From positions 58,678,754 through 58,742,753 of the forward strand of contig NC_087065.1 of NCBI RefSeq assembly GCF_963678635.1: a stretch of DNA of 64,000 nt. Direction: 5' to 3'. The first letter of the stretch is position 1; every line of letters begins with the position of its first letter. The notes beneath the pieces are model-generated. The model did no database searches. It was not told the DNA's origin and saw only the letters and a list, made by a program, of their open reading frames with translations. The DNA comes from Symsagittifera roscoffensis (taxonomy: Eukaryota > Xenacoelomorpha > Acoela > Convolutidae). This document shows, one piece after another, positions 58,200-64,000 of the stretch. Both the position numbers and the translations under genes were made by a program.

Positions 58200-61100
58200 G
58201 GAAAGAACCAAAAGTTGTAGTAGTACTATTTCGAATAAAACTTGTTCAAAATCTATTTATGCCTGAATCATTAAATTCTGCAATAAAATTTAGTCCAGAA
58301 CAAGAAATCCAGAGGTTAACAAAGCCACCTTCTTTACCTTGAAAGTGAAGACTGAAGTAAATAAAACAAAAAAGAAGGAAGATTTTTTTGTACTAGAGAA
58401 AATTTAGCAAACATTTTCAAAATTGCTTTTTTTAAGGTAGATAAATATCATTTTGAACTTTTGTTGGCAAATGCGAGCCACTTAAGCGAGCAAACTGTCT
58501 TGCAACATGCTTATTGTGGTGAGAAAAAATTACTTTTTACTCAGTGTAACTCATGTAGAACTTGTTATACTAGCGCCTTCTTGGTTAAAAAAAATCAGAA
58601 TAAAAAAAATCATATTTGTTTTTGATATTTTTCTAATTAATTTTCGAGAAAATTGATTGTCAAACTTATCTAGTTTATGTCCTTTTTTTAATTCCAAAGC
58701 TTTCTTTTAGATATGGTCTTTAAATACTCTTCTCGCACCAAAAAAAAACGAAGCGAATTGAAAAAAAAAGTTAACATGACTAATAGAACCCAACGTCAAT
58801 CAAAAGACCAAAATTTACCAAAAACTAGCTTAAACTGCAGGTTTCTCACACTTTTATACGCAAGGCAACAGTTTTTTTAAAATAAAATCACAGATTATAT
58901 ATATATCCTAATGGAGAAAATTATAGACTTCAAGATATCATGCCAAAAATATCTTTAGGTTTCTTATGAAAAAAGAATGAGCTTTCTTTACTTTCTAGGA
59001 TGGCCTTTTTACATGCTAGAAAGATCAACTAGCCTAAATGCAATTTTGAACTTCTTAGGATTTATAATCTCACTTCTTAAAGGAGTCCACACTCAAGTTA
59101 ACCGACAGGCAAGCATAACTCGAATAAACTTCGCAGGGTTTTTTGGTCTTTTTTCTACTGCAAAAAAAAATGCAAAAGGTATCTCAATAGATACGACTTT
59201 AAAATTGATTGCAAAACCCAATATTTACGACGAGCCAAAAAACACAACACACAATAACCACATCAATACAAGTATAAAATTTACGAAATCCAAATTTTTC
59301 ACAAATATTTACACCTTCAAATTACAGGACATCTCTTCCTTAGGATTACCTTTTAATTATGAACAGGATACAAATAGAGGGCGCCACATTGCTCATATCA
59401 GATGTAAACTACCAAATCAAAGACCTCTGATCTATACGAACAGCAAATACCTATGATCTATAAGAGCGGACAACAGCCTCTAACTGTTAACTTTCCTTCT
59501 CAAAACAGCAATGGTTTTAGCCAACAATGAGTCGGCAGCTTAGAACCCCCGGTCGATTTTTTTCTGACCCCTCTGTGTTTCATCACTCTTCCTCCTTCGC
59601 TTCCATCAATGACCTTCTACCCTCTCCGCTCCCGTCATCTCTTTACTGAAACCCTTAATATTCGTACAAAGGAACCCGACGATGAAAATGTACATGCAAC
59701 CATCATTCGTCAATTTACTTGCATATTTTTTTTTGCAATGACTTCGCTAAAATCAATCAATCACAAAAACTACATAGACGCGTTGCACGAAAAACAGACC
59801 AATTGCTCTTCGTTTTTTGTGATCATAACGTTCAAAGGTACATGTAAGACTCATCACACAGCACTGATCCCTAAGTTAAACACTAACCAACAGAAAATAT
59901 TTTCATCAAGACAGTTTACATCTTTGATTTCCATTGTATTACTTCCACTAAATCACTAAAAACTACTAAATCACGTCCTTGACCACACACTAAAATTGGA
60001 GACTCCTATAAGTAATATTTTGATAATTCTTGACTAATCTTAAATTTTCTACACCAAAAGAACGGTATTAAATTTGTTGCATGAGCTAATGTTGAAAACC
60101 AAACTGAAACCTACCCACGATCATTACCGTTTCATTCAAAAACCCTCTACGCAACATTCACTATCCCGTAACCAACATCATCGCTTCATGTTTTTAAATT
60201 CAAAATGCACACCATCCTAATTCTTAAGTTTTATTTATTGTCTTAACACTAAGTTGCATGACACTTTCCGCAATTACAATCCCGTGTGACAAAACTATAT
60301 GTTCTGACCACTTAACGAACCCATCGGCGAAAGAGGAACCATGATTATCCCTCATGAACTCATCAAACCTGTAGAAAAACCAGTATTAGAGTTTACTTGA
60401 TTTATAACCTATTCGAGCACTCTAACCATTAATTTTTAGCCCCCCTAAAAACTCATTTCACACCATCACGGCACTTGAAATTCTTTGGCTATCTCTAAAA
60501 AAGGAAAAACAACATTCGAAAACTAGCTAAACTTTACTTATGGTTTTCTTAACAGAACCATCGTAGGTATCATTTGTTTACCTTACAAATTAATTAATTC
60601 TATACAACTTGCTCACCATTTTATATCGAATTTTTTTTATCGATTTTCTTTTTGATTACCTGAAAAACTCGTTAGTTTCTAAATTAGAAAAATCAAATTA
60701 AAAACAAACCATTTTTGTCAATCCCTTAAATGGCGTTGAAATAGTGCTATAACTTCAATGCTAATCAATAAACTTTTTAATCGAGCAGAAAACTGAAATT
60801 TTCAATTGAAAAAATCACTGTAATGTAATATCAAGCAATAAGATATACAATTGAGCAAAAATTTACAGATACGCATACCTTTTTATATGTGATTTTTTCT
60901 ATTTTTGTCTGACTTGCCCCTCAACTCGCCCACTTTTTTATAAACTGTTCAAAAGTCTTCACAAATTTGCATGAGTATATGTGGTAAATAATTAAGTTTC
61001 CAATTTCGCAATTTTAATTTCTCAGTTTTTGAACTTTCCGTTAACCTGGTTGGAATCAAGATTAAGCATTCAACGCAGTTTTTGTAAAACCACGGCATTA

Positions 61101-64000
61101 TCAATGCTCTACCAAACTGTGCAGTAAAGTTCCACTATCCTCAAACCAAATCAAACTATATAATATCAGCTTTTGAAACCAATGGATAGTATATGCTTAT
61201 GAAATTAATCAAGAACACAACCAACTTTAGTCAGCCCCACATTCACACTTATCACAGGTAAGCTATTTTAAACAAATGGACACTATTATAAAATGTAAGC
61301 GACAAAAAGACCAGATATTTTAAAAATAAAAGGTTATAGTAAATTGAACCCTTTAGTAAATAAACTACTCTCAAGTGTGCTCCGACAACTGGCCTAACCC
61401 ACCTAGGACGTATTGAGTATGCTCTATAGCCAGCCAGCCTCGCGAGTCAAGCTAGATCACACTAAGAAACATCACACTCTTTTTTTGCTATGAGTGGCTC
61501 CAGTGTGAGCCCATCTTCAAAATAACCAATTTAATATTACAGTGACTGCGAAAACAACTAACTACTTCATAACAAAAATTGAAATTATTAAAGTGCATAA
61601 ATAAATTTGTAAAAGGTTTAACTGAGTAAGTCTTACGAGCAGCAAAAAGTAGATGATGACATTCCGACTTTGGAAAGTCAAATTTACTGGTTTTGCTTGC
61701 CGCGGTCTCAACTTTTTCTAGACAAAAAGTATTCAGTTGACAGCGAAAAAAATTAATCCATTGAAACAGAACAATGGCCCATTCGATGTCAAACTCTAAA
61801 TACGTGTCGTTTTTTACTTGACACTTCTCTCAAGAAACGTCAACCTTTCGTTTCGCACGCAGTCCTGCTCCAAATTGTGAAATTGACTACCTACAATCAC
61901 CTTTCTCCACATCACTTCAATTTTTCTGGATTCACAATAATTTCTCATCATCAGTTGTATTTCGAAGCCACCACAAGCAAGTAGTAGATGTTGGAGCTGA
62001 AGTGGGGGGGGGGGGGGACCCTGAAGACCCACATGTATTAAGATAGGGAATAGAGCATCCGGTCTTCAAGCTGTGTATTAAGATTGGGTATAGAGTCTAC
62101 AATGTATTAAGATAGGGAATACCGATGGTAATGTTTTATGGTTTGTGTGATGGTAAGATAATGGTAAGAAAAACGAAAATTTTTTGGTTTTTGTTTATTT
62201 TTTTCGCAAAGTTTTTGGCGCGCGTTATTTAATTGGGAACAGTTAATTGTTAATTACGTGTAGAATAAAGGTTATGTATTTAGTTTTTTGGTGCATGGTA
62301 AGTCAATGGTAAGAGTTTTTGTGCAAAACTTGGAATTTTTATCAAAAAAATTTTTTCGAAAAAATTCAAAACACGATAATGTTAGCTATTATTTGACCTA
62401 ATTTATTAAATAATCTTACTTTCTATCTAACTGAAACAATGCTGAAACCTAATGAAACTTTGAAAAAATTCAATTTTTCTGAGAAAAAAAATTGCAAAAA
62501 TTTCAAGTATTTGGAAAAAATTGCAAAAATTTCAAGTATTTGGGAAAAATTGCAAAAAGTTCAAGTATTTGGAAAAAATTGCAGAAATCTCATAATTTTG
62601 GCTAATGTATTGTTGCTTTTGATCTAATTTTAAACATACTTTTACGTATAGATTTTAAAAACAAGCTAAGACTGTATGTTAATTGGCATTATGTAGAGAC
62701 AATGATACAAAATTTTGAATAAAAAAATGACTTTTTCATTAATTTTTTCTCAAAATATTGAAATACGATGAAGTTTACCTTAATTTGAGCTAAATATTTG
62801 GTTATACAATGCTCTAAACACTGAAAAGAAGGTTCATAGTAGCAGAATCAATATTGAAACTTCCGGAAAACAGTGAAATTAGTCGTAATTTTCGAGAAGG
62901 TAAAATAAAAGTTAATCAAATTTACATGAAATTTTCCATTTCGAACCTTTACTTTGGTTTTTAACTGTTTTTTTGTCCAGTTCAGGGATTAATTTTAGGA
63001 ACCTCAATTCAAATGAACATTAAGGGTTAGATCCTATGAAATTTCTAAATCAAACTCCATGATTCAACTCCTCCTCATTTTTTTCTAATTGAATTACCCA
63101 AATTTGTACAAAAATTACAACTTGTGAGAAATTTTTCAGGTTAAAAATTAGAAATTTCTGATTATTGATAAAAAATGAACAGTTTATTGCTAAAGTTGTT
63201 TAAAATGGGATAAATGTTTTTTAAAAATTTATTCGATATTGGCTCAAATTCAACAAAATCTTCTTCATAACTGATGATTATCTCTCTGTTGCTTCTGCAA
63301 CATAACTTTCAAGATTTTCCGTAGAGTTTTTCCATGTTCTAAAGTTATTCTTGCATTCTGCTTAAAAGATGTTTTCGCTATTGAACACACTTTACTAGAA
63401 AATTTAGTCAAAACTGGAGAGTTTAGGAGGAAAATAGTATCAATTGAACGAACAATTTGCTAGCAGAGATGAAATTAGAACTGATACCGTATGATTATTA
63501 CAATAAAAAATGTTAATATCTTCCTCGAGGTTCCCTTGTTTAGTTGCTATTGTAAACTATTTAAGCAAAAATGCACATTTTGGAATCTTTAACTATCACT
63601 TTTCTTGCAAAATAGTTATTAACTCGCTTTTTTTCTTAATTTATGACGGAAATTTTCTCAAAAATATCCAAGTGAAAAAGAATTGGTGCTAGTTAAAGCA
63701 TTGAAAAATATATGTACACAATGAGAATATAAAGGTGTATTTTTACGATCTAAGAACAAATTAGGAGCAGCTCTATTAGTTATAATCTGAAAATCTCCGG
63801 AAATACGCAAGAGAACCTAGTTCCTAACATCTACAATATAAAAACTTCTGAAAGAGCGAGTCTCAAAAATTGATTTAGCAAAGCAAAGCAAGTTGCAAAC
63901 TGGATTAATTGTGTAATTTTCCGATTTTTATTAAGAAAAAAACTCTATGTAGTAAAAATATAGTAATGTTTTGTATTAGTGTTGTATCTTCTATGTAGTA
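58200..64000. other. Intergenic AT-rich sequence, no supportable gene
   Basis: No splice-supported exon or known domain. 58900-61500 is depleted in G relative to C on the plus strand. A 14-G run lies at 62004-62017, followed by three copies of TGTATTAAGAT(A/T)GGG (62034-62120). A 29-bp minisatellite sits at 62492-62600. Confidence 0.5.
62492..62605 (+). repeat. 29-bp minisatellite, 4 units
   Basis: TTGCAAAAATTTCAAGTATT units start at 62492, 62521, 62550 and 62579, exactly 29 bp apart. The last unit is diverged. Confidence 0.9.

Noticed and set aside
58977-59456. 159-codon plus-strand open frame, longest in the 3' region
   Set aside because: No recognisable domain, AT-biased composition giving Ile/Asn/Lys/Phe-rich text, no splice-site or promoter support. 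Left as an observation only.
59609-59959. 116-codon plus-strand open frame
   Set aside because: Same compositional bias and no domain or homologous motif.
62439-62627. 62-codon open frame with repeated KNCKNFKYLEKI-like units
   Set aside because: Generated by the 29-bp minisatellite. A frame change at each repeat alters the peptide.

Overview
This is animal (metazoan) nuclear DNA: AT-rich, intron-bearing and full of degraded transposable elements. Nothing prokaryotic is present (no operons, no Shine-Dalgarno starts, no CRISPR). The species cannot be fixed from the sequence; a marine invertebrate or basal chordate would fit. The main content is the 3' part of one large plus-strand gene, reconstructed as 17 coding exons from 2073 to 45557. 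All exon phases agree across every junction, and together they encode 861 residues ending at a TGA. The 5' end (start codon, first transmembrane helix) lies before the window.

The gene encodes a DEG/ENaC-type (degenerin/epithelial sodium channel/ASIC superfamily) cation channel with an unusual extracellular insertion. This consists of a cysteine-rich segment resembling a fibronectin-II/kringle fold, then an exon with a furin-like basic site and a divergent LDL-receptor class A (LDLa) module, then three more LDLa modules. After these comes the conserved channel core: YGRCY finger motif, beta-strand core, PG.T motif, Cys-rich thumb with a CDCPPEC motif, and a second transmembrane helix with a G-L-S selectivity-filter triplet. 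The modular insertion sits on phase 1-1 symmetrical exons, the classic signature of exon shuffling.

The introns hold most of the bases and are a dense archive of mobile DNA. There is a degraded 3' end of an LTR element (1-1488) and a full-length young Ty3/gypsy-like LTR element (12562-19081) with 213-bp LTRs and a perfect CGGAT target duplication. A 5'-truncated RTE-like LINE lies at 28837-31614 (minus) with a 13-bp target duplication, and a CR1/L2-like LINE fragment at 38900-40080 (minus). Several hAT-type MITEs have 7-8-bp target duplications. A tRNA-derived SINE family has a hairpin-forming tail. Other features are foldback elements and a 1-kb degenerate CATC array. Some intron sequence is itself duplicated: 9.0-11.8 kb and 20.5-23.8 kb are homologous and each leads into an LDLa-bearing exon.

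Downstream of 45.6 kb no convincing gene is present. That part holds repeat copies (46.6-48.1 kb), a second CR1/L2-like LINE (51.2-53.75 kb, minus) with a relic of a 2A-like motif, a large palindromic element (56.5-57.0 kb), poly-G/poly-C tracts, and a long AT-rich tail (58-64 kb) in which I see no supportable gene.
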